This document shows, in pieces, positions 1 to 13,900 of a DNA stretch of 64,000 nt. Made by a program: the position numbers and the translations under genes. This stretch comes from Syngnathus acus (Eukaryota > Chordata > Actinopteri > Syngnathiformes > Syngnathidae). Within the stretch, counting starts at the first letter, position 1, and every line of letters begins with the position of its first letter. Under the pieces are notes generated by a model. That model did no database searches. It saw only the letters and a list, made by a program, of their open reading frames with translations, and was not told the origin of the DNA. The stretch lies in assembly GCF_901709675.1 (NCBI RefSeq), contig NC_051093.1:7027053-7091052 (forward strand). Direction: 5' to 3'.

Positions 1-1640
1 TTGAACGACAGTGAATCCGATTGCCGTCCCTTGTCGAAAATGTGAATATCATTCTGTAGAAAATGTGTTGTGGTCTTTGTGGTGACAGTTGTGATCAAAC
101 GGAAAAAAAAAAGCCAGGATTTACAAAACAAAGTTATCTGCCATCTGCAGAGACAATGAGGAGCATGTTTGCAGTGCGCTTGGTTTAGTTTTATATGAAC
201 AATCAATATGAGCGTTGCTAGGGAATATAACTTTGTTTTCATGTCACTTTTTAGAGGCTGTGAACTGAATCTCTTTTGGACTTTCAGTCTTTCTCTTTAC
301 CGAGTGTACATAAACCGCCACAAAGTCGGACATATTCACGTGTGGATAGCTGTTAGAATAAAATCAATGTTGGAGGCCTCTTGCCCGTTTTGTGTTTGTG
401 TCTGTACGTCAACTTGAGGGCCATTCTTGAAGTCCATTCAAAGATCTTTTCACTGTTGCACCAGAGATTACTTGTATTTCCTGCCCTGCTTCGAAAATCC
501 TCAAAACATGTACATTCTCATTTCATACGCACTCTGAAACGTAAATGTGTCTCTTTGAACAATGTTGTTGTGGAGACTGTGCAAAATCTGTAATTGTTCC
601 ATGCACTGTATCGTCTTGAGTTATTCAATGTCCATTTTCAATGTTTTTGGTCACATTTGTTCCTTCTCGGAGGTGTCACGGTGATCACAAAGTGCCATGA
701 AAAAGTGCTTTGTTATCATATTATATATAAAGTATTTTTTGTAATGTATCTTGGCGCTGTTTTATCAAAGTTGCTTTGTGGGAGTTGTGCTGAAGTCAAT
801 AAGCCACAGTGTGGCAGCACTGAGTCTGTTTATTATTTGTGCAACCCCCAAAGTGTATAAATGTTCAGTATTTATAGGCCACAGTGGTCATGTTACATTC
901 TCTCAATAGCTTCACATGATGCCAGATATCTTTGTTGCGATGTTGACATTGAGTCTATACTCTGAAGTGAAGGATGTGCTTGAGTTTATAAACACGGCGC
1001 ACATCTGTGATTCACTGTACCAGCCTTCACACCTCCTCCTCCTCCTCTCACATCTACTCTGAGTCAGTCAGTGTGCATCAGCTTGCATGGACTTTCTCAA
1101 TCCTTTACCTCAAGCTGAGCCAGAAGCTGCACAGCTTAAGACACCTACTTATCAATGCTGATACTCCAACAGCTTTACATTTCCTCGTTGGGGGATAGTG
1201 CGCTTGTCTTCCTCCACTTATTAGCTCTTTGAATGACAAATATATATTTTTAGGACTTTTGCAATGACCCAAAACTTTATTCTGCAAGGAGGCGTGAGAG
1301 TTCTGAGTATTTATCCATCTATATTTCTATATGTCAAAAAGTAAAATTTAAAAAAAGTCAGTGAAGTACTAACAAGTATAATTTAATGAAATCCAAAATA
1401 AGTCCGTGAGCAAAGATAATACTGTTAGTGGTGTGTTTATATTAAATTATTTTGGTTACACCACGTGACGCCAAAATGCTTATAAAAACAAAACCAAGCG
1501 GAATTGAACATTTATTCGCACCATTAGTGTGCCTATTGAAATATCCGTTGACCCGTTTCCCAACACTTTGCGACTGCTTTGCATGAAGAGGCCAGCTGGG
1601 CTGGTCCGTGAACGCACCTCCCTCTTCCTGAGTGGACTTT
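1..1640. other. upstream intergenic region, no gene recognised
   Basis: This AT-rich stretch holds only short open frames with no recognisable protein similarity. An AATAAA motif lies near 358 and could be the end of a 3'UTR from a gene left of the window, but nothing else supports that. Base composition becomes CpG-rich from about 1640, which marks the approach to the first exon of the NHERF gene. Confidence 0.4.
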
Positions 1641-1923
1641 CTACTTGTGTCGTGGAGAGTGCTGACGGAGTTTCTGGACCGGGACCTTCGCCCCACGCTG
1701 CAAGCGGGTCACGCAGAGGACCACAGCCCCCAGTCGGACTTTGAACCCGTTACTCGGTAAAAAGTGAAAAGTGCGCTCGAGTATTTGTTCGCAGCGCTCG
1801 CACTTTTTCTTTTGACACTCCCCACTCAGGAGAAGAAGCAGCATCCCTCCGGCTCCGCTCTTCGAGTCTTTTCCACGGGTATTGAGCAACAGGTTGAGCC
1901 TCGGCCGAGAGAAGCAGCCGACC

Positions 1924-4900
1924 ATGCCGAGTAAAAGCCAATACTTACGGCCCCGGCTCTGTACGCTGGATAAAGGCGACAACGGCTACGGCTTCCACCT
2001 CCACGGGGAGAAGGGCAAAACTGGCCAGTTCATACGGCTGGTGGAGCCTGACAGCCCGGCTGAATCGTCGGGGCTCCGCGCCGGGGACCGCCTGGTGTTC
2101 GTCAACGGGGACGACGTGGAGAACGAGAGCCACCAGCAAGTCGTGGGCCGGATAAGAGCCACTTCGGGTCGGCTGGAGCTCATCGTGGTGGACCCGGACA
2201 CGGAGCAGCTCCTGAAGAAGCACAACATCAAGTGTCTGAAGGAGTACGTCAATGACGGGATCCCGTTACCTTTCGAAGATGAAGAGGAAGCTGAGACGCA
2301 CCGACAAGAAGACGAGGACAAGAGGTCAGAAAATGGAGATGAGCGGCGAGACCACAGCGTCGAGGCAGAGGAGGAGCGAGGTGGGGGGTCCAGAGGGAGC
2401 ACACCCGTACCGGACAGAAACGGAGAGATTCACGGGATCGTCCAGAGGAAGCTGAGCGTCAATTCAGACCAGGTGAGTCGCTTCAGGAACTTCAGGTACA
2501 CCTGCACTCTCATTCCAATGACATCATTGCCAGAGTCCAAAAGTACTGACAGAGAAAAAAAAAAAAAAAAACGCTGTTGAAAGTAAAAATAGCAAAGTAT
2601 GCACTTTGAAATATGCAAAAGTAAAATGCATCCAAAAAATAGCTGTGGTTTTCTAGGAAATGTTATAGAATTGATTATTTGAAAATGTGAACAGTTATAG
2701 ACATTTATAGAAATAAAGTGTAGCATATTGGAAAAAAAAAACAAGAGTCTGGTTATCTCGATTCAACCATATTGTATCCAATCCAATACAACACATCTTT
2801 ATTTATACAGCGCTTTCAAAACAGCTATTGCCGTAACAAAGATAAAAACACAAAATTGTTATCTGAATTTCTTATTTGTCATATCATGCAGGTGTTGCCA
2901 CTGGTGTGTGTGCATTAAACACCCAAGCTGACAAAGTAGATCTGGAAAAGTCCTCAGGTGACATTTTCGAGTGAACCCTGCAAATGAGATTAAACGCTGA
3001 GAGCGACGCGAAGAATAGCTCCTCTGTGTCACTCAACGTAGTGAGCTGCACCCACATGCTCTTGGCCGTGGGCAAGCTGGCTGGACATTTGCCGTGGGTG
3101 CCCAGATAGGACAAACAGAGAGGTTCAGATCACGAAAACAGAACAAGGGCCCATCAACTTCCTCCTCGCAAATATTTCATTATTGTGCCCTGCCAACGAC
3201 TGGCAACCAGTCCAGGCTGCTCCACTTACCCATGACCCGAATGACCAAACGCGATAGACAAAAAATTTACAATAAAAAACAAACTAAAAGAGGACAAGAC
3301 ACTTTTATTGCCTTCCTGATCTCCTTAAATCACACAAAATTAAATTTCTGAGACTTTGTTTGGGCTTATTCTCCCACCGCAGTGTGTGTGAGGCTGCCAA
3401 CGCAAAATCGGGGTTCATTTAAAAGACACTTGACGAGAAGCTTCTGGATCCACATCTGCGTTCCACTGAATTGTCAATGTTTACCCCCCAGGCTGTTTGT
3501 GTCTGTCTGTGTGTGAGACCCCCCGCTTGCTTACATGGATGAGGGGCCAATATGTCTACAGCCAGAGGCCAAATGTGTCCTTTCCTCTTTTGACAAAGTG
3601 TCACAAACCAGCGTAAAACAAGTTTGATGAAGGCCGCAAAGCTAACAAACTCCAGATTGAGTCAATATTGAAGTGTTTGAAATATATTTAACATATATTA
3701 AAATACTGCCTTGCTACTTTGTTGCACTCGCCTGCGCAGGGCGCTAATCGCTTTAGTACCTGATAAGCAACAAAACGACCTTTGGAACTAACTGTGTATA
3801 TTTTTGCTTTGTTTGATGATGACGACACATCCTCTTTTATTTTTCGGGGGGCGGGTCAGCTCTCCACGCGGCGACCTCCATTCATCACGCATGCATTTGT
3901 GCGCACTCACCGTTTAAATGCACGCCTCACGTAGTGTCATCGCATCTACGTAACCATGGCGACCGTGTCAGATATCTCCACGGCTTCCGAAGAGGGCGTT
4001 GCTCTTCGAACCCTCTTTTGTGTCGTTTCAAAGATCAGGCCCGTCAGGCGTGCTTGGTTGTCAGCGTGGCCGCTACACAAGCAGTGTGTGCGTGGCACCC
4101 GGACTAGAGCGTAGGGTTCGAGGAATGCCAAACAGGATGTAGGGGGAACAAATCCCGGGCTGTAGAAACACACTGAGATGAAGACACGCCACTGTTTAAA
4201 CCTTATACAGCACATGGCAAGAATGCAGAGCCAAAGTCAATTAATTGTAGCATGAGGTCATCTGCACAGTGCGTCAAGATTAAACATGGCAACAAGCAGT
4301 GTGTACACAAGCAACATCACCCAGCAGAGTCTTAAATTTTCAAGTATTATAACACCTGCCCGTTTTAGTTATTTATTATGATTACGCAACGATAATGCGG
4401 AGAAGGAGAACACATAGCTTTTTATGATGTTTTAGCTCTAGGCCAGCATTTGTGTTTAGGGAAATACACAACATGTGATTCCCTTTATTTTTGTGTAGTT
4501 TACTGTAAACCTCAACTGGGAGTGTCCATAAACAGGTAAAGTGTTTGTGTAATAGTCTCGGTTAAAGTACTTTAAGGTCCCATGATGCGATGCAAATTTT
4601 GATCTTTAAGTATGTGGTGCACCGCATGACCTTTCTGTCCGAATCTCCATGAGCTTCTTATCTGAACTTACCTTTTTCCACTACTCACTTTGCCGGAATG
4701 CCTCAGGGAAGAGTTAGATAAGATACGCAAATAATAAAGGGCAGGTTTTAGTGTTCATTCATCAGTTAGTGGAGATTAGCCGCAGCTTCAATACAGATTT
4801 GAATCTGGATATTTTCAGCCTGTTACTGTCTGGGAGTTTCGGGTCTCCAAGGAGTACAGAGAACATTTGCGCTGGTTTCCTGTCATTGTTTTCGCTGGAA

Positions 4901-7900
4901 GGTTACCCCCACCTTGTCTTCTTGATTGTCCTCCTACACGCCCCTCATCACAGAAATTCTTTGCTGCCTATTCTGACGTTTCATATCCCGTCTCAAGAGT
5001 TTCAATACGTACATTATATGACATCCAATAATTGCCTGGTGACTAAGAGCATTTTGCTGATAGTGTGCCTTAGATAATGCAATGTCACAAGACAATAAAA
5101 GGCAATGGATGCAGATATCGACAGGTTAAATATTAGTCAGGGTCCAAAGTAAACAGAAATTCCAGCTAATGGCGTATTTGTTAGTTTGTGTATTTCTCAA
5201 GCAGGTATTTTTCACGTCGCATGGCGAGTGTGTGTCCTTTTTGTGACTTCACGTACGCGTGATAACATTTAAGAGTCACCCTTTCCGCCTCCAACCTTGG
5301 ATGGCTTTGAGAGGAAACGGTCCACGGGAGGATGTTGTAGCACTGAAAATGCAGCCAGCCCCTTTTATAAATTTCCTCACGCTGCATTATTCATAGCGAA
5401 GTGCAAGCATGTAATAAAACACTTTGCATCATAGGAGAGACGTTGTTATGGTTCTCTCTCGGCACCTTAGAATATGATTCAATTGCGACTCAGGTGGTTC
5501 GATTCTGATTACCGCTGCGTCTTTTTGACTGTAATGTAAACACGCTAGGAACACGCGTCACTAATCTGCCCAGCACCAGATTAATAAAAAGGCAAGCCGA
5601 GCAAATAAACGTTATTTCCACCAAACGTGATCCAGCTATTGCTACCTCACCCACACACAAGCTAAATCAAGAGATCGCCTTTTAATAGACCAAGGAACCA
5701 TATTTGGTTGCTTGTGTGGGTTTTCAAAATGGACTCTATGTACTGGTATGGACTGAATTGTCATTTTTTGGCAAACAGAAGACAACCAGCAAAGCTGTGC
5801 ACAGCATCACACCAATCCGAGTAAACGACGAGGCCACAATTACGTTGTAGCTGACCAAAGTCACGTTCACTTGCAGTATTTAATATTTCATTGTCAAAGC
5901 CAGGTTCTCTCTGTGAAGTCGCTGTGAACTGTGAAAACTCTTTCGGGCTTCTTATTATGAAATGATGAAAAATAATCCAGCGATAATACGTCAAGACATC
6001 TTTTCAAATGCCACAGATTAGTCATGAAATATAACGACGCTGTTCACAAAACATTTTTCTCAACGCAAACGGTTGCTCGCAATTTGTCACGTTTGCAAAT
6101 CATGATGCTCCGTATCACTAATAAGTCTTAGTGACGCCAGTCTAAACAACAGCTCCACTGTACTGTCATGAGTCCAAGGCCAATGCTGGTTTGAAACCGG
6201 CGGGTGTGCCCTCTGCATGGTGATAGTGATTTTGTCGCAACCGGAGCGAGAGTCCACAATGCCACATTCCATTCTGGTAAAGGTTCACCACCCCGGCTGG
6301 ACAATAAGCGGGAGGGCCGCGCCCTGCCGGGGGGGTGGAGGGGGAAATGACTTGCTGCTCACCCTGAAATAGAATCAACCCCTACTTGTCCTTCTCCGTT
6401 CCCACCAAGCAATTTTTTGGGGGCACCTGACATATATGTCCAAATTAAGTTCCTGCTGTCAGTGTGAGTTTGTGAGCTTGAAGGTGAGAGCAGCGGGAGT
6501 TTCTGCAAACAGACTGGCTTGGAAGATTAAACTTGTTGTTTGATAAGGCTCAGCGGCAGGTCATCTAGATGTTTAAAAAAAGGAAGACGTGCTTTTGACT
6601 CTGGCCAGGATCTGCAAGAGGATTTTCAAGATAGCTCAGACTGTTAATCAGTATTACCCCATTTTGTCTTATCTTAGCCTGCTGTGTTGACGGACATTGT
6701 TTGTCAATTGTCACCCCCCCCACCGCCACATTGCAATGGGAACCTCCTTGAGAATGTAGCTTTGGTGTCTTTTGTGGAGTTTGTCCCATCCTGGGATGGA
6801 AGTCTGGGACAGTGGCTTTCTTTGTTTCCCCTCCTCTGCCTGCCTCCCAGCTGGTCCAATGGTCCTGCTTGAAATCCAACACCCCCGTCCTGCCTGGGAG
6901 AGTGGTGCGCTCCGTGCACTCTGGATCACAAAACCTGCAGTGTGGTTGGGTAAAAGGGGACCCGCTTCACAATAGCCAGGCCATCAAACATTTACCGCCT
7001 TCGTTGTTAATCTGTGCCCAAAAAAAACGACACATGACAATCACAAGGCCCGCAGGGCCGCCTGATTTGTCACCATGGTGCCCGGCGAAGTGTCACCGCG
7101 GGGTTATTCTTTACGCTTGATCAAAGAAGGCAAATTTGTGGGAGCGCTGCCCCCCTTCTCAGTGAGAGGGTGGGAATGAGAGGAGAATAAGCCAGAGACT
7201 TGAAGGAGTGACCAGCTGAGCGTGACAGCACAGAAGGAGGCCAATTTATATTATTAAAAAAAAAAAAAATCTACATGGACGTGGAAAAGTTGTGTGAGAC
7301 GTGCAGGATCGAAAAGAGCCGGCAGCCAGAAGTGCTTCACATTGTGGGCATGGCAGGCTCGCGGTTGCACATGCAAGTAGAACGAGTGGCAGTGACACAC
7401 ACAGACACACACACACTCCTTGACACTCACACAAACCACAGACTGTCTCCTTGACATGAGCCTTGCAGTTGAAACACAACACAATGTGTTCTGTCATCAG
7501 CCGACAGATGATCAGTAAAACTTTTTGGGGGCAATATTTGTTATATAGAATAATATTAGTGCTCAAATTTTATTTAATTGGAAGACTCATCGTACAAATA
7601 ATTTGGGATTGTTTGTCTATGTGTTCTTTAGTTGGAAAGTTAATTTGTGATTCATGGAGTGATTCATGATTTATGATTCGACAGACGGGAGTTACCATTT
7701 TTCTTATGGGGTGTGGACCGTTCCGTTGATGCCATATTCCCGACAAGTGGGCATTTTAACGACTCGTGTAATTATTTCTCGCATATTTGTGCGCACTCAG
7801 AGATGACAATATGAACTTTAGCTTCTAAGTAAGGAAACACTAAGAGCAACAATTCAACGGAGCGTTCGATTCAAAGAGGCAATCTTGTGACTCGCGTGTT

Positions 7901-10900
7901 TGGAGAATATAAAATGAGGCCTGGCATTGTTTCGGAATAATTGGTATTTGCCAAAGCCTTGCAGAAGCAGAGATTGAAAGTACACACTCTGCTTGAGTTG
8001 CCTAGGCTGCACTTGTGCGCTCGCCGGTCACTTCATTAGGTACACCTTCACATTCTAATGCACTGTTTTGAGTGTGATTCTCCACATTGCTCCATTTTGC
8101 TTCCTGCTGACAAAACAACGAGCAAAGGACGGTGAAAATGTGACCTCCTCGATAGTGAGTGACGGATTAGAAGCGGATTAGGAAAATAATCAGTCAGTTG
8201 CAGCCTTAATTGGATTACTTGTCCGCCCAGATGTTGTCTGGTGCCAGTCAGGACATGTTGTGGGTGTTTGTTTTTAAACGAGTTTAGAGGATTTGTGTTT
8301 AGATTTCGCTTTGATGTCAGGAAGTTGGTCAAAGCGGGGGGAAGCATATTGAGAGAAGATGTGTCGACAGTTCCTGTGTTACACCCTCCTTAGAAGGGAG
8401 GTTTGTGTCACTGGGAGGTTGTTCTTCTTGAAACAATGCTCGACAGCACAATGGACACCTTCAGTACATGGCATTGAACTTAAAGAGGAAGCCGAAATTT
8501 TCTTGGCAATATGTTCTGTGCAGCCCAACTAGTCGAATTAATGTTTCGTTTGTGGAATATGAAATAACCAGGCAAAAGCAACCTCTTTTAATCCATTTCA
8601 GGGGCGGCCATTTTGCCACTTGCTGTCGACTGAAAATGACATCATGGTGGCCGGGTCACAACCAATCACAATGCACCAGTTTTCTGAAGCTGAGCTGTGA
8701 TTGGTTGTAACCTGAGAGCTAACAACTGTGATGTCATTTTCAGTCGACAGCAAGTGCCAAAATGGCCGCCCCCTGAGAAGGATAAAAGTGGGTGAATTTT
8801 GCTGCTTAAATCATATTTCACAAATGTAAAATTAATCAGAAGTGGGGGCACAAATTATTGTGAGAAAACTTTGGGGTTGACTTCCTCTTTAAGGCAGTAG
8901 ATACTTTGTTGGTCACATAGTTGCTATTGAAACAAACTTTCATAGAAGGCTCTTTGGTTGTCCCTGTCATTTTATTGAATGTGAACTATTTACACTCCCT
9001 CAGTCTTTTGTAATTGTAGCTTTAACATCCGAACAAGTTTTTTTTTTTATGAGATTGTTGCTGTGCAATGAGCAACTCAATAAAGATAACAAGAAGGGTA
9101 ATGAGCGGCAGAAACACGTCAACATGTCACCTTTGTGGCTTTTGAGTGTTCAGCAAATTCCACTTATTGCAGTCTTGCTGAGGTGATCTTTTAAAATTTC
9201 ACTCACAAGAAGAGCCCTATTTACCATATCTTAAGTTTTATGTGGCATCTTTTTCTACTAGCGATGTACTGACACTGAAAAACAAAAATGGCTGAAAGTA
9301 TCACAAGCATCTGAGCCTTCGGTGTTGAGAGAAAAAAAAAAACTCGAAGTGATACAGAGTAACTTCAACTTGCGGTGAACTGAACTGCTTGACTTACCAA
9401 CTGACAGGATGTGCTGTCTTACTGTATGTCGTAGATACAATTCCTGAGACGAGAAAGCGAACAAACATGGTGACTCAGGTAAGTTCAACTGAACATTAAC
9501 TCAATGAAGATAGGAAAAAGGCGAGCTTTGTCACTTTGTGCTTGTACTTTGGATTCAGTAAACAGCCCTGCTTGGCTCTTAAGGTGGAAGGCTAGCAAAT
9601 CATAGAGAATCGCTTTTGTGTAATGATTGATTGGGCCTGTTGAAAGTCCAAAGTTCTTATCAGGTTTGCATCTGATCAGCACAAAACATATCACGCTCAG
9701 TTAATAGACAAAAAAAAAAAAGCGACTCGTGGCTCCTCATGCCGGCTTTTCTATAAAAGAGTTATGAGTCAGTTTGATATAATTAGAGGTTATGAATTTT
9801 TCTCTCCGGCAGCAGCTCGGTCCGGTCACAGTGACAAAAGGTCAACCTGACTTTACTCTCCAATGGGTTTAGAACTCATATTATGTTCTGATTGCTTCAA
9901 TTCAAAATCTATTCACTTGTTCCCAGCTAAATAAAGAACCAGCTTCATCTCTGCAACGGAAGGGAGGTCCAGGGATTTTTTTTTTTTTTCCTGGATGACA
10001 ATAACCCGTCCCGCCATCCCGGAGGGGGGGATGGGGGGGGGCTGGACGAGACAAGGTGGTTAGAGGTCAACGCCCAGTAGCCATTGTCCTCCTTAGCGCT
10101 CGAAACACGCCGGAAGCGGCCCCTTCCTCAAGTGCCCCCTCCTCAAAACTTCCCTCCAATCACACGCCCCCATTCAAGAACAGCTTCCTTCCTGGCGAGC
10201 AGCCGGTGTCACGCGGACTCAAAGTGCATTTTTGGTTGATTTGAGACTTTTACAAACACATCTCTGAGCACATCAGTATGCAGCAAGCACCTGCATGTTT
10301 GACCCGGGAATCACAATCATGCATCTTTGTGCCTCTTATTGTTCACCAGCACACCCCCGTGGTTGCAGAATTTACATTTCATCAGGGCCTGGCGTGCACA
10401 AAAAGATTAAAATATCTGCTGTGTCCTCTTGCAGGAGGTGAGCCCCGAGCTGCGGCCACGTCTCTGCGTGATTCGGAGAGAAGCAAACGGATATGGCTTC
10501 AACCTACACAGTGAGCGGGCGCGGCCTGGCCAGTACATCCGAGCTGTGGATGAAGACTCCCCCGCAGAGAGGGCAGGCCTGCAACCTAAAGACAGGATAG
10601 TCCAGGTACTTATTTCCACCCACGCTTCAAAAAAATCTAAAGCTGCCAATGAGTGTGAATGCAAGTGTGAAAGCACAGTTTAATTTTGAAGTCAACAAAT
10701 TGCTCTAAATTAAAGAGGCTGTATAAAATGCAGACAGAGAGGTTTGCAGGGGTTTAATGTGAGGGGCTTCCAGTCCCCCTCCCAAGGGCCCCCAGACAGT
10801 CTTCACCACCCACTGAGGAGTGGGCTTTGAGGGGAGCAGGCCGCCATTGTTGCTGCTATTACTGGCCGAGCTGCTATTGTCCGGCTTCCTCTGTGGGACC

Positions 10901-13900
10901 GGCTTAGACAAGCAGGTCCACCCTATGACGTAATTACAAGGGCACATTCACACACTCAGACATTTCTCACACGTTCGGGTTTGATCCCAGAAAAACAACC
11001 CGTTAGAAAGTTTTTGACAATAGTCACATGAGAGACTGGAAATTGGACCAGTTTTATTGAATGGATATCAGCAACATATGTATTTTTGGTTCCTCCACGT
11101 TGCTGTTTACGAGAATGCGTGTACATGCATTTGTGCTCAGACTCCGGATTTCCTGACCTCGAGGAGACAAAGTGATCATATTAACAAAGAAATCCTGTGT
11201 GGGAAACAAAGAAAACCTTGGCGGCATGTTTATTTTCTGCGTTTCTGTGCACGTTCCTCAGGTGAACGGCGTGTCGGTGGAGGGCAAAACACACTCCGAG
11301 GTGGTGGCGGCCATTAAAGCCGGCGGGGACGTGGCCCGCCTGCTCGTGGTCGACCCCGAAACGGACGCATTCTTCAAGAAGTGCCGAGTGATCCCCACCT
11401 TGGACCACCTGACTGGTGAGAGGGCCACGCCCCTTTTTTGCAAAATTGCACCATCACTTTTTTTTACTCCGCGAGCAAATGACTGCTTTTATCTTTGAAT
11501 GTTCCACCTCAGCTTTATTATCAGGCATGTTGTCAACAGGTTGAAGGCACAAAAAAAAAAAACAAGACTTTGCCTCCTGCTGGCTCCTAAAAGCTGCTGT
11601 CACACTCTCGCTTTCTTCCTCTCTCCTCATCCGGCTCGTGTTTCTGTCTTCATCTTCTTCTGCCAAGAATCACAGGCAGCACAGTGATTTTCTCAGCGCT
11701 TGCAAAAGTGCTTTTTAATTAAGTAGTCTTCGTAGAAAAACAGAAGTACTGATTAAACACTCTACTTAAGTAAACATTAAAAAATACACACATTGAAACG
11801 TACTTAAGTGCAAAATTTCAATTAAAAATCCGTGAAAACAATTTTTTAATTTCAATTAAAAATCCCTTTTGTGAACATAAATAAGATTGTGAATTGGGAA
11901 TAATTTACCTCCCTATTTCAAGATTTTTTAAGACTTAAGGGTGACTCACTTTTTAATTCAAATCTACTTTAGCTGAGTTGTTCCTGTCAAACCCCCTAGG
12001 GGGAGCCCTTGCACAGTCAGGCATACGTGCGCTGGTAATCTTGCGAGTCCAAATCGTGCCACTCTGTTCCAAGACACTCCTCGTGTATCCACAGTGCTGC
12101 CAGCTGTTGACATGGCAACCCATGAGAAAAAGAAAAAAATGCACTCGATTAAGCAAACATTTATTCAAGAGATATTGGACATTGTATCATCACGGCAGAA
12201 GCAGCTGCATTACAGGCTGAGTGAGAACCGCAAGTGCCTTTACTGAGCCATCGTGCCAATGTTTCATAAACTTCTGGAGTGTTTCCATGACGCTCACTCG
12301 CTCCGTCTTTCATTAAAACTACAAGTGCACTGCAGGGGAAGATATTCCAGCGAGGCGTTTCCCAGGTAACCGGCTGTTTTTCGCACGCCGCCTACTCGGG
12401 AGGGCACCTGCCTACGCTGACTCTTAACTCCGCTGCCCTCACACGCAGGCTTGTTGGCCAGTCAGCCCCATTGTTTGGTTTCCAAGGAGCTCACTCCGAG
12501 TGGCCTCTCAGGCTGGAGCTGTGCTAGGGCATGGAGAGGCTCCTTTCTAAGACAACACATAGACATAATAATCCACATACACAACTACCAAGGAGAACAG
12601 ATTAATACTGAAGGACTAGTTATTATCTCCTCTAATAGGCCATCATAAAGAAACCTGAGGGATGCAAGGTAAGGGATGGCTGCAATGTTGTGTATGAAAA
12701 CAAAATTGGTCCTACATAAAATAAGTTCCTTGGCCGAAAAAGCTGTTGTGTAGCATTTCGGTCGCCATTAGGAATAAAGGAGCTCAGCAGTGAACATGAA
12801 GATGTGAATAATAGATGATGTGGTCATACCTGTGCAATGTAATAGAGTCGCTGTTGGTGGGGTTAAAGGCAAGCAGAGCAGCAAAGCTCACGGAGATAAC
12901 GCTATTTTTCTGCCTACAGGTCCATTACCTGAGCCTGGCGTCAATGGAGGAATGGAGGAGAAGGTGAGACTTTGCTAGCATGATGGGAGCGTCTCATTCC
13001 TTCGGGACGAGGTCAATGTTGCTTTTACATGTGCTTTGCTACTACGGAGAAGTGGCGTTCTGATGAGTTATTAATCACCAAATTCCACTCGGACTGAACG
13101 TACTTTCCTGTGATTGTCTTCGATGTGGACTCCAAAGCAGAGAAGGCTCCACCCTAATTGCTGTCGAGTAAAAACGAGCGGAACATTAGAGAGGAAGCAT
13201 ATTTGGTAACATTCAAAAAGGTTTCCCAGGCAATCAGCATTTTTTGTTTTTTTAACTTTGGTGTTAAATAATAATGGAACATAGTTTGCATTCTTCAACA
13301 AACCAGTGGAAAATTAAATGAGCTAGTGACCAACCAAGCAGATAGGCAAAATGGAGCCATGTGCAGAATTAAAGGTCCTCCATTGTTTCATAACTCAAAG
13401 TGATTACATAGCATAGCGGTGTTGCACAAGGTCATGTGTCAGGTGGACCTTGTAGACTTTAGACGGGTGGTGGTTTGGGTTAAAAATTCTTGAAGTCGGG
13501 CGGGTTTTACAAGCTGATGTTTAGTGGCTTGTATACGCGGCAATGCAAAGTCCTCCCAAAGTCATCACATCAGCTCATTTAGAGTAATGAGTACCGTAAA
13601 AGAACGGAAACATGTGACGTTTTGAACATTAAATACTCAGGGAAACACGTGTCGTGGTGGTTTTCCGCTTTCATGAATTTTAGTGACATTTTCCCCCCTA
13701 AGGAATCCCAATTCAAGCACACAGATGGTTTCAATTTCAAAAGCACAATAATTAGTAAGTCCCACACACTTCTCCATCCTGTCATTTCCACAGCCGTTCT
13801 AATGCTTGTGTATTCTTAGTGTCTTCTTTTTTTATGAATGTTTTTAATAGAGTCATTATTTGGGGAAAAAAAACGTTGACAGCCGCTAAAGCTGTTACAA

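Larger units (their letters stand above)
2473..10434 (+). other. NHERF intron 1 (about 8 kb)
   Basis: This is the largest intron of the window. It begins GTGAGT directly after exon 1 and ends in a pyrimidine tract plus GCAG before PDZ2. If retained, it would add about 35 codons before a stop at 2578-2580. It carries several repeat fragments, listed separately at 2625, 2765, 3181, 8026 and 8473. I see no additional exon in it. Confidence 0.7.

Noticed and set aside
1882-1923. N-terminal extension of the NHERF frame
   Set aside because: The upstream in-frame codon is TTG, not ATG. The ATG at 1924 fits the family N-terminus, with PDZ1 starting a few residues later.
5490-5530. tRNA-like GGTTCGATTC motif
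   Set aside because: No matching acceptor and D arms could be found around it; a GGTTCGA-type string alone is not enough. No tRNA gene was found in the window.
8048-8347. 99-codon minus-strand frame in NHERF intron 1
   Set aside because: Overlaps an interspersed repeat fragment and shows no recognisable domain.
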